From positions 1 to 7,286 of the forward strand of contig JANXSB010000589.1 in NCBI GenBank assembly GCA_025352865.1: 7,286 nucleotides of DNA, read 5' to 3'. This DNA comes from Chthoniobacter sp. Its GTDB lineage: Bacteria; Verrucomicrobiota; Verrucomicrobiia; Chthoniobacterales; Chthoniobacteraceae. The notes under the pieces are model-generated. The model was not told the origin of the DNA. It saw only the letters and a program-made list of their open reading frames with translations, and searched no databases. This document shows, piece after piece, positions 7,257 to 7,286 of this stretch. Positions within the stretch are counted from its first letter, which is position 1; every line of letters begins with the position of its first letter. Position numbers and translations under genes: made by a program.

Positions 7257-7283
7257 CTATGCGCCATGTATGTAATTACCAAC
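7257..7283 (-). repeat. Right terminal inverted repeat of the IS1595-type element
   Basis: The reverse complement begins GTTGGTA and ends GCGCATAG, and matches 5303-5329 at 22 of 27 positions without gaps. The outer AAC (7281-7283) may be target DNA rather than element. The TTGACG promoter box of the left repeat is altered here to ATGGCG, consistent with only the left end driving the transposase. Confidence 0.88.
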
Positions 7284-7286
7284 TCC
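7281..7286. repeat. Candidate target-site duplication, right copy (AACTCC, cut by window end)
   Basis: The six last bases of the window equal the first six of AACTCCGTT at 5297-5305. If they are a duplication, the next three bases beyond the window should be GTT. Confidence 0.45.

Larger units (their letters stand above)
5306..7280 (+). mobile_element. IS1595-family element carrying cargo genes (about 1.98 kb)
   Basis: The element is bounded by the 27-bp terminal inverted repeats. It contains, left to right: a transposase on the plus strand, a 53-codon minus-strand gene, divergent promoters, a structured untranslated segment with an intrinsic terminator, and a 146-aa minus-strand gene. The transposase and two ends would need only about 1.1 kb, so roughly 0.9 kb is cargo. 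Passenger genes are documented in the IS1595 family. The ends are placed here at GGTA...TACC because a 6-bp flanking match then appears. If GTT/AAC belong to the repeat, the element is 5303-7283. Confidence 0.85.

Overview
The window looks like chromosomal DNA from a GC-rich Gram-negative bacterium. A signal-peptide beta-barrel protein ending in Phe implies an outer membrane. The near absence of Shine-Dalgarno sequences, a tRNA gene without an encoded CCA end, and a membrane-anchored leucine-rich-repeat-like protein next to a passenger-carrying IS1595-type element would fit a Verrucomicrobiota/PVC-type genome. That placement is an inference and was not tested by any search.

Positions 1-5280 are host genes, all read leftwards (minus strand). 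From right to left they are: a small membrane-anchored LRR-like protein (4531-5280), a CAU-anticodon tRNA (4316-4387) with a plausible promoter, a small outer-membrane beta-barrel protein (3676-4218), the disaggregase ClpB (946-3519), and the 5' part of a histidine kinase with an N-terminal cyclic-nucleotide-binding domain (1-870, cut by the window edge). ClpB and the kinase are 75 bp apart on the same strand with no visible terminator, so a stress-linked transcription unit is possible.

Positions 5303/5306 to 7280/7283 form one mobile element of about 1.98 kb, bounded by 27-bp imperfect terminal inverted repeats (22 of 27 identical, no gaps). It carries an IS1595-family transposase on the plus strand and more DNA than an ordinary IS needs. 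The extra cargo is: (i) a 53-codon GTG-start gene on the minus strand, whose end overlaps the transposase stop and whose product is very basic with a GRPKKKPP patch; (ii) a back-to-back promoter region with an ATTGT-TG-ACAAT palindrome; (iii) a gene-free, strongly structured segment ending in a textbook intrinsic terminator on the plus strand (6671-6711), most simply read as a small RNA gene of about 150 nt; (iv) a 146-aa minus-strand protein with a winged-helix-like C-terminal half. The element ends 3-6 bp before the window does. It sits about 22 bp upstream of the LRR-like gene and has probably replaced that gene's promoter.

The part most worth following up is this cargo module (small basic protein, structured RNA and winged-helix protein) inside an IS1595-type transposon. 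No function is assigned. Its boundaries, its RNA and its possible autoregulation can all be tested with other copies of the element.
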